DNA of 64,000 nt from Streptomyces diastaticus subsp. diastaticus (GTDB taxonomy: Bacteria > Actinomycetota > Actinomycetes > Streptomycetales > Streptomycetaceae): assembly GCF_011170125.1 (NCBI RefSeq), contig NZ_BLLN01000005.1:1984001-2048000 (forward strand), given 5' to 3'. The notes under the pieces were generated by a model. It had not been told where the DNA came from and ran no database searches. It was given only the letters and a program-made list of their open reading frames with translations. Positions 18,398 through 27,221 of the stretch are shown piece after piece. A program made the translations under genes and the position numbers. How positions within the stretch are numbered: the stretch's first letter is position 1; every line of letters starts with the position of its first letter.

Positions 18398-19549
18398 TCA
18401 GGCGGAGCGCTTGCGTGAGGAGGCCGTCTTCTTCTTGGTGCCGGAGGAGGAGGCGGCCTTCTTGGTGCCGGAGGAGGCGGCCTTCTTGGCTGTGGAGCGG
18501 GAGGAGCCGCTCTTGGCGCGGGACGACGAGGAGGACGAGGACGAGGACGAGCCGGACTTGCCGGACTTGGCGGAGCCGGAGCGGCCGGACGCGGTCTTCT
18601 TCGCCGGGGCCGACTTCTTCTTCGCCTCCGAGCCGGAGCCGGTCTTGGCGCGGCCGTCCGTCTTGCGGCGCGAGCTGAGCGAGGTCACCTCGGCGTCCTT
18701 CTCCGCCTTGTCGCCACTCTCCCCGGCCTCGCCGTCCTCGCCCTCGCCCTCGCCCTCGCCCTCGCCCTCGCCGCGGGAGCGCCTGGCCTCGCGGACGCTG
18801 CTCTCCAGGGCGGACATGAGGTCGATGACGGTGCCCTCCCCCTTGGCCGACTCCTTCTCGGGCTCCGGTTCGCGGCCCTCCACCTTGGCGGTGACCATCT
18901 CCTCGACCGCCTCGCGGTAGTCGTCGTGGAGCGAGTCGAGGTCGACGTCGCCGAGGGTGTCCATCAGCGCGTCGGCGAGGTCCAGCTCGGCGTCCCGGAC
19001 GGTCACGTCGGTCTCGGGGGCGGCTTCCTGGGGCGAGCGGATCTCGTCGGGCCAGTGCAGGGTGTGCATGGCGATCACCTCGTCGACGACGCGGAGCATG
19101 CCCAGGCGCTCGCGGCCCCGCAGGGCGAACTTGGCGACGGCCACCCGCTCGCTGCGTCGCAGTGCCTCGCGGAGGAGGGCGTAGGGCTTGGCGGCGGGGG
19201 CGCCGTTGACCATGAGGTAGTAGGCGTTGCCCATCTGGAGGGGGTCGATCCGGTCGGCCTCGACGAAGGCGACGATGTCGATCGTCCGGGTGGTGGGGAG
19301 GGGCAGGCTCGCCAGGTCCTCCTCGGTGATGGGGACGATGGTGCCGTCCGCGTCCTCGAACCCCTTGCCGATCTCGGAGGAGGGCACCTCCTTCTCCTCC
19401 AGCTCGCACACCTTGCGGTAGCGGATGCGGCCGCCGTCCTCGGTGTGGATCTGGCGGAACGAGACCGCGTGGTTCACGGTGGCGTTCGCCAGCTTCACGG
19501 GGATGCTGACCAGCCCGAACGAGATCGCGCCGTTCCATATCGACTGCAC
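18398..19549 (-). CDS. ku: Non-homologous end-joining protein Ku
   Basis: DNA end-binding protein of bacterial NHEJ, 383 residues. The Ku core runs from QSIWNGAISFGLVSIPVKL to about residue 260, with RIRYRKVCELEEKEV and YYLMVNGAPAAKPYALLREAL. The C-terminal about 120 residues are a disordered, highly basic tail rich in Lys, Ser and Ala (AKKAASSGTKK, KKKTASSRKRSA), preceded by a Gly-Glu repeat and a ten-serine run. I chose GTG 19549, nine bases after GGGAAG, because Ku proteins normally start just before SIWNG; a GTG at 19558 is the alternative. It is divergent from a LigD polymerase gene 116 bases away, completing a repair pair. Confidence 0.95.
   Translation of the reverse strand: MQSIWNGAISFGLVSIPVKLANATVNHAVSFRQIHTEDGGRIRYRKVCELEEKEVPSSEIGKGFEDADGTIVPITEEDLASLPLPTTRTIDIVAFVEADRIDPLQMGNAYYLMVNGAPAAKPYALLREALRRSERVAVAKFALRGRERLGMLRVVDEVIAMHTLHWPDEIRSPQEAAPETDVTVRDAELDLADALMDTLGDVDLDSLHDDYREAVEEMVTAKVEGREPEPEKESAKGEGTVIDLMSALESSVREARRSRGEGEGEGEGEGEDGEAGESGDKAEKDAEVTSLSSRRKTDGRAKTGSGSEAKKKSAPAKKTASGRSGSAKSGKSGSSSSSSSSSSRAKSGSSRSTAKKAASSGTKKAASSSGTKKKTASSRKRSA
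18737..18772. repeat. Six-base microsatellite in ku, (CTCGCC)6
   Basis: Six perfect tandem copies of CTCGCC on the plus strand, encoding the Gly-Glu repeat of the Ku tail on the minus strand. Gain or loss of a unit keeps frame. A separate trinucleotide-like run at about 18522-18552 encodes ten serines. Confidence 0.9.
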
Positions 19550-19665
19550 GCTGAGCACCTTCCCGGCCTCGCGCCCGGCGCGGGGCTCGTGCGCCGCGTG
19601 GGTCCTGGATGGGTTGATTGGTGAGGTATCGGCATTGTGCGGGGTTTTCGTGCGATTCTCATCGT

Positions 19666-20568
19666 ATGACGCCCATCACCCACGTGGAGGGGCGGCGGCT
19701 CGCGCTCAGCAACCTCGACAAGATCCTCTACCCGGCCACCGGCTTCACCAAGGGGGAGGTGCTGCACTACTACGCCTCCATGGCGCCGGTCCTCCTGCCG
19801 CAGCTGCGGGACCGGCCGCTCTCCTTCCTCCGCTATCCGGACGGCGCGGAGGGGGAGACCTTCTTCGCCAAGAACGTGCCCCCCGGTACGCCCGACTGGG
19901 TGCGGGTGGCGACCGTGCCGCGGTCGGCGCGGGACACCACCAGCGCCCGGCAGGTGGTCGTGGACGACCTGCCGTCGCTGATGTGGGCGGCCAACCTGGT
20001 GACCGAGTTCCACACGCCGCAGTGGCGGGCCAAGGACCCCGGCGAGGCCGACCGGCTCGTGCTGGACCTGGACCCGGGCGCCCCCGCCGGGATCGCCGAG
20101 TGCTGCGAGGTGGCGCTGCTGCTGCGGGAGCGGCTGGCCGCCGACGGGCTGACCGCCTGGGTGAAGACCTCCGGGTCGAAGGGACTGCACCTGCTGGTCC
20201 CCCTGACCGGCGCACCCTCCCGCGCGGTGACCGCGTACGCGAAGGAGCTGGCGCTGGCGGCCACGCGCGAGGCCCCCGAGCTGGTCGTGCACCGGATGGC
20301 GAAGCGGCTGCGCGCCGGGAAGGTCTTCGTCGACTTCAGCCAGAACTCCGCCTCGAAGACGACCGCCACCCCCTACACCCTGCGGGCCCGACCGCACCCG
20401 ACCGTGTCGGCCCCGCTGACCTGGGAGGAGGTCGCCACCCGGGGCGAGGGCCCCCTGCCCGGCCTGCGGATCGAGGCGAGCGAGGCCCTGGCGCGGGTGG
20501 AGCGCCACGGCGACCTGCTGGCACCGCTGAGCGACGGGCGGGCGGCGGCGCCGCTGCCGGGGAGCTGA
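19666..20568 (+). CDS. ligD: Stand-alone LigD-type NHEJ polymerase/primase
   Basis: A 300-residue archaeo-eukaryotic primase-fold polymerase domain of the LigD family, filling gaps at double-strand breaks with Ku. Seen: catalytic acidic motif LVLDLDPG, SGSKGLHLLVPL, and the third catalytic Asp region KVFVDFSQNSASKTT. No ligase or phosphoesterase domain is attached; in Streptomyces these are often on separate genes. ATG 19666 gives the usual N-terminus (THVEGRRLALSNLDKILYP) but lacks a clear ribosome site, so it may be leaderless. Divergent from ku, with a shared 116-base promoter region. Confidence 0.93.
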   Translation: MTPITHVEGRRLALSNLDKILYPATGFTKGEVLHYYASMAPVLLPQLRDRPLSFLRYPDGAEGETFFAKNVPPGTPDWVRVATVPRSARDTTSARQVVVDDLPSLMWAANLVTEFHTPQWRAKDPGEADRLVLDLDPGAPAGIAECCEVALLLRERLAADGLTAWVKTSGSKGLHLLVPLTGAPSRAVTAYAKELALAATREAPELVVHRMAKRLRAGKVFVDFSQNSASKTTATPYTLRARPHPTVSAPLTWEEVATRGEGPLPGLRIEASEALARVERHGDLLAPLSDGRAAAPLPGS

Positions 20569-20734
20569 CGGCCAACTCCGTTCGCGGGCCGCGATGTCCG
20601 GGCCCGGGTAACCCGCCCGGCGGACCGTTCCGGCGGACGGCCTAGCTGACGGTCCGTGCGGTGGCAGGACCGACATGCCCGTCATAGCGTCAGATCTGTC
20701 GGAACAACAACCCCGTTCTCCCAAGGAGAGATTC

Positions 20735-21112
20735 ATGTCCCTGCGGTCCCAGGTCATCAAGCTCGGCACGCTCGCCGCCGCCGGCGCTCTCGGCACCCTC
20801 GCCTTCGCCGCCCCCGCGGGCGCCCTCTCCCCGACGGCGGACGAGGCGTCCCAGGCCGCCGTCGCCGCCCCCAAGGTCTACAAGGGCCGGGTCATCGCGA
20901 AGACGGGCCTGATCCTGCGCGACGCCCCGACCCGTGGCGGCGCGGCCGTCGGCACCGTGCCCTACGGCAAGGTCGTCGACATCCGCTGCAAGGTCGAGTC
21001 GCGCGACGTCGTGGACGGCAACCCGCGCTGGTACCTGCTGACCAACGGCACCTGGGCCTGGGGTTCGGCCCGCTACATCGAGAACATCGGCGAGGCCCCC
21101 CGCTGGTGCTGA
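20735..21112 (+). CDS. Small secreted SH3b-like protein
   Basis: A 125-residue protein. Residues 1-31 form a Sec signal peptide (LGTLAAAGALGTLAFAAPAG). The mature part (from about KVYKGRVIAKTGLILRDAP) has the layout of a bacterial SH3 domain: TGLILRDAPTRGGAAVGTVP, a valine/glycine-rich centre, NPRWYLLTNGTWAWGSARY, and a C-terminal Cys pair (IRCKVE and APRWC) likely to form a disulfide. ATG 20735 has AAGGAGA at ideal spacing. Similar small secreted SH3 proteins are abundant in Streptomyces; the role is probably cell-wall binding. Confidence 0.85.
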   Translation: MSLRSQVIKLGTLAAAGALGTLAFAAPAGALSPTADEASQAAVAAPKVYKGRVIAKTGLILRDAPTRGGAAVGTVPYGKVVDIRCKVESRDVVDGNPRWYLLTNGTWAWGSARYIENIGEAPRWC

Positions 21113-21173
21113 CGTGAGCCCGGGACACCCAGGAACCCGGCCGGAGCCCACGAGGCACCGGCCGGGCTCCGGC

Positions 21174-21221
21174 ATGTTCCGGGCGGCCCCCGCCGCGGGG
21201 GAACACGACCGCCCGGAACAT
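21174..21221 (+). terminator. Stem-loop after the SH3-like gene
   Basis: ATGTTCCGGGCGG (21174-21186) pairs perfectly over 13 bp with 21209-21221, with an inner CCCC/GGGG hairpin. A second smaller hairpin (CCCGGCCGG/CCGGCCGGG, about 21136-21166) precedes it. It separates the SH3 gene from the SEDS-PBP operon. Confidence 0.65.
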
Positions 21222-21268
21222 AACGGAGCAGGCCGGACATCACGCCCGATACTTGCTACGTTCCCGCC

Positions 21269-22666
21269 ATGACCGGAACGACGACCGGCCCGACCACCGA
21301 CCCCCCGCCGCCCCCGGTCGCCCCGGACACCGGACCCGCCGGCCCGGCAGCCGTGGGCGGCGGGCGGCGCGGCACCGAGTTCCTCCTGGTCCTGATGGCC
21401 CTCCTGCTCTCGGTCTCCGGCTACCTGGTGGTGGGCCTCACCCTGGACGGCACGGCCCCGCCGGACACCCTGCGCTACGGCGGCGGCCTCGGCGCGCTGG
21501 CCCTGCTGGCGCACGGGGCCGTCCGGCTAGCCGCCCCGTACGCCGATCCACTGCTGCTGCCCATCGCGGTGCTGCTCAACGGCATGGGGCTGGTGCTGAT
21601 CCACCGTCTGGACCAGGAGACGCCGCACGACCAGGCGGCCGGGTCGCAGCTGATCTGGTCGACCGCGGGGGCGGCCCTGTTCATCCTGGTGGTGCTGCTG
21701 GTCCGCGACCACCGGGTGCTCCAGCGGTTCACCTTCCTGTCGGTGGCGGCCGCGCTCGCGCTGATGGTGCTGCCGGTCCTCTTCCCCCCGGTCAACGGCG
21801 CCCGCATCTGGATCAGGTTCGGCGGCTTCTCCTTCCAGCCGGCCGAGTTCGCCAAGGTCCTGCTCGCCGTCTTCTTCGCCGGGCACCTGGCGGCCGGGCT
21901 CGCCGTGCTCCGCGACACCGGCCGCAAGGTGTGGGGGGTGCGGCTGCCGACCGGGCGCGCTCTCGGTCCGGTGGCGGCGGTGTGGCTGCTGAGCGTCGGA
22001 GTCCTCGTCCTGGAACGCGACCTCGGCACCTCCCTGCTCTTCTTCGGCCTCTTCGTCGTGATGCTGTACGTGGCGACCGGCTGGACGGGCTGGATCACCG
22101 TCGGGCTGCTGCTGGCCGGCACCGGGGCGTGGGCGGTGGGGCGGCTGGAGCCGCACGTGCACGCCCGCGTCGCCGACTGGCTGCACCCCCTCGCGTCGAT
22201 CGAGGCGGGGGAGGGCTCCAACCAGCTCGCCCAGTCGCTCTTCGCCTTCGCCTCCGGCGGCCTCCTCGGCACCGGCCTGGGTGCCGGCCACTCGGTCCTC
22301 ATCGGCTTCGCCGCCAAGTCCGACTTCATCCTGGCGACCGCAGGGGAGGAGCTGGGCTGGGCGGGCCTGGCCGCGCTCCTCGTGCTCTACGCGCTGCTGG
22401 TGGAGCGGGGCTTCCGCTGCGGGCTGGCGCTCGGCGACCCGTTCGGGCGGCTGCTGGCGACCGGGCTGGCCTCCATCGTGGCGCTCCAGGTCTTCGTCAT
22501 CGCGGGCGGGGTGACCGGGCTCATCCCGCTGACCGGCATGGCCATGCCCTTCCTCGCGCAGGGTGGCTCCTCGGTGGTGACCAACTGGGTGATCGTGGCG
22601 CTGCTGATCCGGCTCAGCGACGCGGCCCGCCGTCAGGCGCCCGGCCCTTTGGAGGAACCCCGGTGA
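21269..22666 (+). CDS. SEDS-family peptidoglycan glycosyltransferase (FtsW/RodA/SpoVE)
   Basis: A 465-residue integral membrane protein with about ten transmembrane helices after a Pro-rich N-terminus. It is predicted to polymerise lipid II into glycan strands. Family motifs seen: NGARIWIRFGGFSFQPAEFA, VLERDLGTSLLFFG, the GEGSNQLAQSLFAFASGGLLG loop region, and SDFILATAGEELGW, ending with PFLAQGGSSVVTNW. ATG 21269 has no clear ribosome site; a TACGTT-like -10 just upstream suggests a leaderless start. The stop overlaps the next gene (GTGA), giving a coupled SEDS-PBP pair as in the canonical ftsW/pbpA arrangement, but without the pknAB/PP2C genes. Confidence 0.93.
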   Translation: MTGTTTGPTTDPPPPPVAPDTGPAGPAAVGGGRRGTEFLLVLMALLLSVSGYLVVGLTLDGTAPPDTLRYGGGLGALALLAHGAVRLAAPYADPLLLPIAVLLNGMGLVLIHRLDQETPHDQAAGSQLIWSTAGAALFILVVLLVRDHRVLQRFTFLSVAAALALMVLPVLFPPVNGARIWIRFGGFSFQPAEFAKVLLAVFFAGHLAAGLAVLRDTGRKVWGVRLPTGRALGPVAAVWLLSVGVLVLERDLGTSLLFFGLFVVMLYVATGWTGWITVGLLLAGTGAWAVGRLEPHVHARVADWLHPLASIEAGEGSNQLAQSLFAFASGGLLGTGLGAGHSVLIGFAAKSDFILATAGEELGWAGLAALLVLYALLVERGFRCGLALGDPFGRLLATGLASIVALQVFVIAGGVTGLIPLTGMAMPFLAQGGSSVVTNWVIVALLIRLSDAARRQAPGPLEEPR

Positions 22667-24120
22667 CCCGGTGCGTCCGCCGCGCGGGCGTGCTCTGCCT
22701 GCTCCTGCTGCTGGCCCTGCTGGTCCACACCGCCCGCCTCCAGCTCCTCACCGGCGCCGAGCTCACCGACAGCTCCGCCAACCGCCGCACCGCCATCACC
22801 CGGTACGCCCAGCCGCGCGGCGAGATCCTGGTCGACGGCCGCCCCGTCACCGGCTCCCGCGACACCGGCGAACTCCTGCGCTACGAGCGGACCTACACCG
22901 ACGGCCCGCTCTACGCCCCGGTGACCGGCTTCGCCTCCCAGCAGTACGGCACGAGCCTGCTGGAGGAGGCCGAGGACGGCCTGCTGGCCGGCACCGACCC
23001 GGCGCTGGCCCCGCTGCCGTTCTGGAACGACCTGACCGGTGGCCGCAGCCCCGGCGGCCGGGTCGCCACCACCGTCGTGGCGGCCGTGCAGAAGGCGGCG
23101 TACGAGGGGCTCGCCGGGCGCAAGGGCGCGGTGGCGGCGCTGGAGCCGGCCAGCGGCCGCGTCCTCGCCCTGGTCTCCTCGCCCTCCTACGACCCGGGGC
23201 GCCTCTCCGGCACCGGGCCGGCGGCGGCCGGGGCGTGGCGGGAGCTGACCCGCGCTCCGGACGAGCCGATGCTCAACCGGGCCATCCGGCAGACCTACCC
23301 GCCCGGGTCGGCCTTCAAGGTGGTGACGGCGGCCGCCGCCCTCGACTCGGGCACGGTCACCGACCCGGACGCCCCCACCCGCTCCCCGGACCCGTACACG
23401 CTGCCGGGCAGTGAGACGCGGCTGAGCAACGAGGTGGAGGGATGCGAGGACGCCTCGCTGCGGTACGCCTTCCAGTGGTCGTGCAACACGGTCTTCGCGG
23501 GGCTCGGGGTGCGGGTCGGGCCGGGCGGGATGCTGGCCGCCGCCGAGCGGTTCGGGTTCAACGACCGGGGGCTGCGCATCCCCTCACCGGTCGCGCCGAG
23601 CACCTTCGCCACCGACATGGACGACGCGCAGCTGGCCCTCTCCTCGATCGGCCAGTACGACACCCGGGCCACACCGCTGCAGATGGCGTCGGTGGCGGCG
23701 GCCGTGGCGGCGGGCGGCGCGGTGCGCCCCCCGCGGCTGGTCGAGGCGACCACGACCGGGGCCGGTTCGCCGGTGTGGACCGGCGGCCCGCCCGGCTACC
23801 GCCAGGTGATGAACGCCGGAACGGCCTCGGTGCTGCGGCAGATGATGCGCGACGTCGTCGAGGACGGCACCGGCAAGAACGCGGCGATCGAGGGCGCCGA
23901 GGTCGGCGGCAAGACCGGCACCGCCCAGCACGGCGTGGGCAACGCGGGTGTCCCGTACGCCTGGTTCATCTCCTGGGCGCGTGCCGAGGACGCGATCGAG
24001 CCGGCGGTGGCCGTCGCCGTGGTGGTGGAGGACGAGGAGGCGCGGCGGGAGGCGATCAGCGGCGGCGGGACGGCCGCGCCGATCGCCCGGGCGGTGATGG
24101 AGGCGGCACTGGACCGGTGA
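22663..24120 (+). CDS. Class B penicillin-binding protein (PbpA-like transpeptidase)
   Basis: A 485-residue DD-transpeptidase that crosslinks peptidoglycan outside the membrane. One N-terminal membrane anchor (VLCLLLLLALLVHTA) is followed by the class B dimerisation region (GEILVDGRPVTGS). The transpeptidase domain has SxxK in YPPGSAFKVVTAAAAL, SxN in FQWSCNTVF, and KTGT in VGGKTGTAQHG. No PASTA repeats are present. GTG 22663 overlaps the SEDS stop, so expression is coupled. A longer in-frame reading that starts at 21253 runs through the SEDS gene in another frame and is not real. Confidence 0.93.
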   Translation: MTRCVRRAGVLCLLLLLALLVHTARLQLLTGAELTDSSANRRTAITRYAQPRGEILVDGRPVTGSRDTGELLRYERTYTDGPLYAPVTGFASQQYGTSLLEEAEDGLLAGTDPALAPLPFWNDLTGGRSPGGRVATTVVAAVQKAAYEGLAGRKGAVAALEPASGRVLALVSSPSYDPGRLSGTGPAAAGAWRELTRAPDEPMLNRAIRQTYPPGSAFKVVTAAAALDSGTVTDPDAPTRSPDPYTLPGSETRLSNEVEGCEDASLRYAFQWSCNTVFAGLGVRVGPGGMLAAAERFGFNDRGLRIPSPVAPSTFATDMDDAQLALSSIGQYDTRATPLQMASVAAAVAAGGAVRPPRLVEATTTGAGSPVWTGGPPGYRQVMNAGTASVLRQMMRDVVEDGTGKNAAIEGAEVGGKTGTAQHGVGNAGVPYAWFISWARAEDAIEPAVAVAVVVEDEEARREAISGGGTAAPIARAVMEAALDR

Positions 24121-24148
24121 GCCCGCGCCGCCTCCGTGGCCGGGCCGG

Positions 24149-25255
24149 TCAGCTCTCGGCGCCCGCGCGGATGGCCGCGTCGACCTCGCCGACCCGCTCC
24201 CGCTCCTCGGCGGCGAACCGCTCGGCGTCGAGCTTCTCGGCGATCTCCTCGTCCTGGGCCATCAGCAGGTCGAGGTTGTGGTCGCCGAGGTCGAAGACGC
24301 CCAGGTCGACGTAGGCCCGCTGGAGGCGCTCGCCCCACAGGCCGATGTCCTTGACGCAGGGGACGATCCGGCTGAACAGCAGTTTGCGGAAGAGGTGCAG
24401 GAACTCCGACTGCTCGCTGTACTCGAGGGCCTCGGCCTTGGGGATGCCGAAGTTCTCCAGCACCTCGACGCCGCGCAGCCGGTCGCGCATCAGGTAGCAG
24501 CCCTCGATGACGAACTCCTCGCGCTCGCGCAGTTCGGCGTCGGTGAGCTGGCGGTAGTAGTCGCGCAGCGCCATCCGGCCGAAGGCGACGTGCCGGGCCT
24601 CGTCCTGCATGACGTAGGCGAGGATCTGCTGGGGCAGCGGCTTGTCGGTGGTGTCGCGGATCATGCCGAAGGCGGCCAGCGCCAGCCCTTCGATGAGGAC
24701 CTGCATGCCGAGGTAGGGCATGTCCCAGCGGGAGTCGCGCAGGGTGTCGCCGAGGAGCGACTGGAGGTCGTCGTTGACCGGGTAGAGCATCCCGATCTTC
24801 TCGTGCAGGAAGCGCCCGTAGATCTCGGCGTGCCGGGCCTCGTCCATGGTCTGGGTGGCGGAGTAGAACTTGGCGTCCATGTCGGGGACGGACTCCACGA
24901 TGCGGGCGGCGCAGATCATCGCGCCCTGCTCGCCGTGGAGGAACTGGCTGAACTGCCAGGAGGCGTAGTGCCGCCGCAGTTCGGCCTTGTCACGCTCGGT
25001 CATCCGCGCCCAGTGGCGGGTGCCGTGCAGGGTCAGCGCCTCGTCGGGGGTGCCGAGGGGGTCGTACGGGTCGACCTCCAGCTCCCAGTCGATGCGGCGG
25101 GCGCCGTCCCACTGCTTGTCCTTGCCCTTCTGGTACAGCGAGAGCAGGCGGTCGCGGCCCTCGTCGTACTCCCAGCTGAAGCGGGCGGCGCCGGTGGCCG
25201 GGACCTGCCACAGGGGGTCGGCGGGGGGTCGGGTGTAGAGATCACGGGTCGACAC
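24149..25255 (-). CDS. Ferritin-like diiron protein (R2/AurF-like)
   Basis: A 368-residue, all-helical protein with ferritin-like iron ligand motifs: HGEQGAMICAARIVE, QTMDEARHAEIYGRF and, after about 90 residues, VMQDEARHVAFGRMAL (two ExxH pairs). These suggest a carboxylate-bridged diiron centre, as in ribonucleotide reductase R2, AurF-type N-oxygenases and related oxidases. Start GTG 25255 (STRDLYTRPPADPLW) is preceded by GGAGG nine bases away; an ATG at 25390 has no ribosome site. The substrate is unknown. It is convergent with the PBP gene. Confidence 0.82.
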   Translation of the reverse strand: MSTRDLYTRPPADPLWQVPATGAARFSWEYDEGRDRLLSLYQKGKDKQWDGARRIDWELEVDPYDPLGTPDEALTLHGTRHWARMTERDKAELRRHYASWQFSQFLHGEQGAMICAARIVESVPDMDAKFYSATQTMDEARHAEIYGRFLHEKIGMLYPVNDDLQSLLGDTLRDSRWDMPYLGMQVLIEGLALAAFGMIRDTTDKPLPQQILAYVMQDEARHVAFGRMALRDYYRQLTDAELREREEFVIEGCYLMRDRLRGVEVLENFGIPKAEALEYSEQSEFLHLFRKLLFSRIVPCVKDIGLWGERLQRAYVDLGVFDLGDHNLDLLMAQDEEIAEKLDAERFAAEERERVGEVDAAIRAGAES

Positions 25256-25523
25256 GGTGGCACTCCTCCACTCGGTCCGAGGGCGTGCCGCGCACCGGTC
25301 CGGGCAGCGGCGCCCGCTCGCAGGCTCACACGCCCGGGTGGCGTGGTCAACCAGGCGTGCGGGGGAATTCCGCGGTGCGGGACCCGGCACCGGGCCGGTG
25401 CTGTAACCCTGGGTTACCCCCAGGTCGGGGAGGTGCGCTCGGAACGTGGAGTTTCAGCCGTCAACCGGCCGGGAGGGGGGCCGCCTCGCCGGCCGGGCTC
25501 ACGGGGAGCCCGGCCGGGCGACC

Positions 25524-26678
25524 TTAGTAGCGGACGACGGCCGCCACCCCGCCGTCCTCCGCGAGGGTGCCGTCGGGGACGAACCGGACCTGCGCGTCCC
25601 CGTCGAGCGCCGTCTCGATCAGGGTGTCGACGATGTCGGTCTCGGCGGCGAGGCCGACCTCGACGTCCAGCGGCGGCTCGGTCTCCTCGGGGACCTCCCG
25701 GAGGTGCAGACCGCCCGCCTCGTCGATGTGGCCGACGGCCGCGAAGTTCTCCTCCACCAGCAGCAGCGAGACCCGGCGCTCGGCGACCATCGTCCACACC
25801 TCGGGCAGGCCGCCGGCGAACCGTTTGGCGCTGCGGGCGTCGTCGAGCGCGGCCATGTCCTGGCGGACCAGTTCCCCGGCCCACTTCTCACGCGCGGGGA
25901 CGAGCCGCTCGGAGAGCTTCGGCCCGCTGTCCGTGTCCTGCCCCGCCAGCTCGACGCGTCCGGCCGGCCGGGAGGCGTGCCGGGAGGTCGCGTCGAAGCG
26001 GGAGAGCACCTCCACCCCGCCGACCACGAACAGCGGCAGCGGCTGGGCGTCCAGCGCCCGGCTGAGCCGTTCGTCCACGTCGCTCATGTACTGCCGCAGC
26101 CGCTCGTCGCGGATGGCGCTGGGGCTGCGTCCGTAGAGCGGGCCCGGGACGGCGTCCTCGGGGTCGGGGATCTGCGGCGGCGCGGGGAAGCCGTGGTCCT
26201 CGACCTCCGTCAGCCGTTCCCCCTCGCCGATCCACAGGCGGCACATCTCCTGGTCGAGGACGAGCACGTAGTACGGGCGGGCGTGCAGGCGGGCGGAGAC
26301 CAGCGAGCGGGTGAGGTAGGTGTCGGAGAAGACGATCCGGGTGGGCACCTCCACGGGGGTGGTGAGCTGCCACGTCCGGAGCTCCTCACCGGGGGACACC
26401 AGCAGGAGCAGCCCGTCCCCGGCGTAGACGATGTCCTCGAAGTCGCGGAAGGTCTCCTCGCTCAGCTTCCCCTCCAGTTCCAGCCGGGCGTCGCGCTCCA
26501 CCTGGGGGTCCTCCCGCAGGCGTTTGCGGGCCTCGGAGAGGAGGTTGCGCAGCCGGATGAAGTCCTGGTCGCGCTCGGGGCGGGCCCGGTGCGTCGGCAT
26601 GAGCAGCGAGACCGCCGGGTAGGGCCGGGGCCTGCGCAACTCCTTCAGCACGGCCGGGGTCAGTTCGCTGGTGTGCAT
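25524..26678 (-). CDS. baeRF3-like (bacterial archaeo-eukaryotic release factor family) protein
   Basis: A 384-residue soluble protein resembling the bacterial aeRF family. Seen: N-terminal SELTPAVLKELRRPRPYPAV, VSLLMPTHR, then YYVLVLDQEMCRLWIGEGE (typical of the domain), LPLFVVGGVEVLSRF, and AERRVSLLLVEENFAAVGH. Members are thought to act on ribosomes like eRF1/Pelota, but lack of a visible GGQ peptide-release motif makes the biochemical role uncertain. ATG 26678 has GGGAG upstream. It is divergent from a small conserved gene. Confidence 0.72.
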   Translation of the reverse strand: MHTSELTPAVLKELRRPRPYPAVSLLMPTHRARPERDQDFIRLRNLLSEARKRLREDPQVERDARLELEGKLSEETFRDFEDIVYAGDGLLLLVSPGEELRTWQLTTPVEVPTRIVFSDTYLTRSLVSARLHARPYYVLVLDQEMCRLWIGEGERLTEVEDHGFPAPPQIPDPEDAVPGPLYGRSPSAIRDERLRQYMSDVDERLSRALDAQPLPLFVVGGVEVLSRFDATSRHASRPAGRVELAGQDTDSGPKLSERLVPAREKWAGELVRQDMAALDDARSAKRFAGGLPEVWTMVAERRVSLLLVEENFAAVGHIDEAGGLHLREVPEETEPPLDVEVGLAAETDIVDTLIETALDGDAQVRFVPDGTLAEDGGVAAVVRY

Positions 26679-26826
26679 CGACGGCTCCCAGTGCGCTATC
26701 GGCGAAAGGTCCACTCCAGGGGAACACCGGCGGGGTGATCCCGCGACTCGCGTGCCCGGCGGCCGGGAGGGAAAACGTGCCGCCCGTACCGCCCGCCGGG
26801 CACCACGCGTGAGTGACACTGGACAG

Positions 26827-27090
26827 GTGAGAACCCAGGACACCGCCTTCGTCGGAGGGCCGCTGGACGGCCGCGTACTGCCCGTCGTGACCGGGCTGAC
26901 CGGCCAGGTCCCCGCCCGCTACGAGGTGCCGGTCCCGGAGGGCGAGACCCTCGTCTACCTCCGCGAACCGGCCGCCCGCGGACGGCGCACCGGCATCGTG
27001 CGCGGCTGGATGTACGTGTACGCGCCCGACACCCCGCCCGGCGGGCACCGGGTGCGGTGGCCCTGGTCGAGGCGGACCGGCCGCGACTGA
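26827..27090 (+). CDS. Small conserved hypothetical protein
   Basis: An 87-residue soluble protein starting at GTG 26827 (RTQDTAFVGGPLDGRVLPV). The FVGGPLDGRVLPV start and the RGWMYVYAPD end look conserved-protein-like, with beta-strand character. There is no ribosome site, so it may be leaderless. No function recognised. Divergent from the baeRF-like gene. Confidence 0.65.
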   Translation: MRTQDTAFVGGPLDGRVLPVVTGLTGQVPARYEVPVPEGETLVYLREPAARGRRTGIVRGWMYVYAPDTPPGGHRVRWPWSRRTGRD

Positions 27091-27221
27091 CCCGGGCCCG
27101 GTGCGGCGGAACGGGTGACTGCGCCCCCGGGGTGGACCAGCAGCGGGCGCGGACCGGCCCCGGCACGGCCAGGCTCACGGGTACGGGGGCGGAGGGCCCG
27201 CCCCGCTCGGGAGGTGCGCGG

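Noticed and set aside
21253..24120. A single 955-codon fusion of the PBP with upstream sequence
   Set aside because: The N-terminal 470 codons are an out-of-frame reading of the SEDS gene; the GTG at 22663 overlaps the SEDS stop as expected for coupling.
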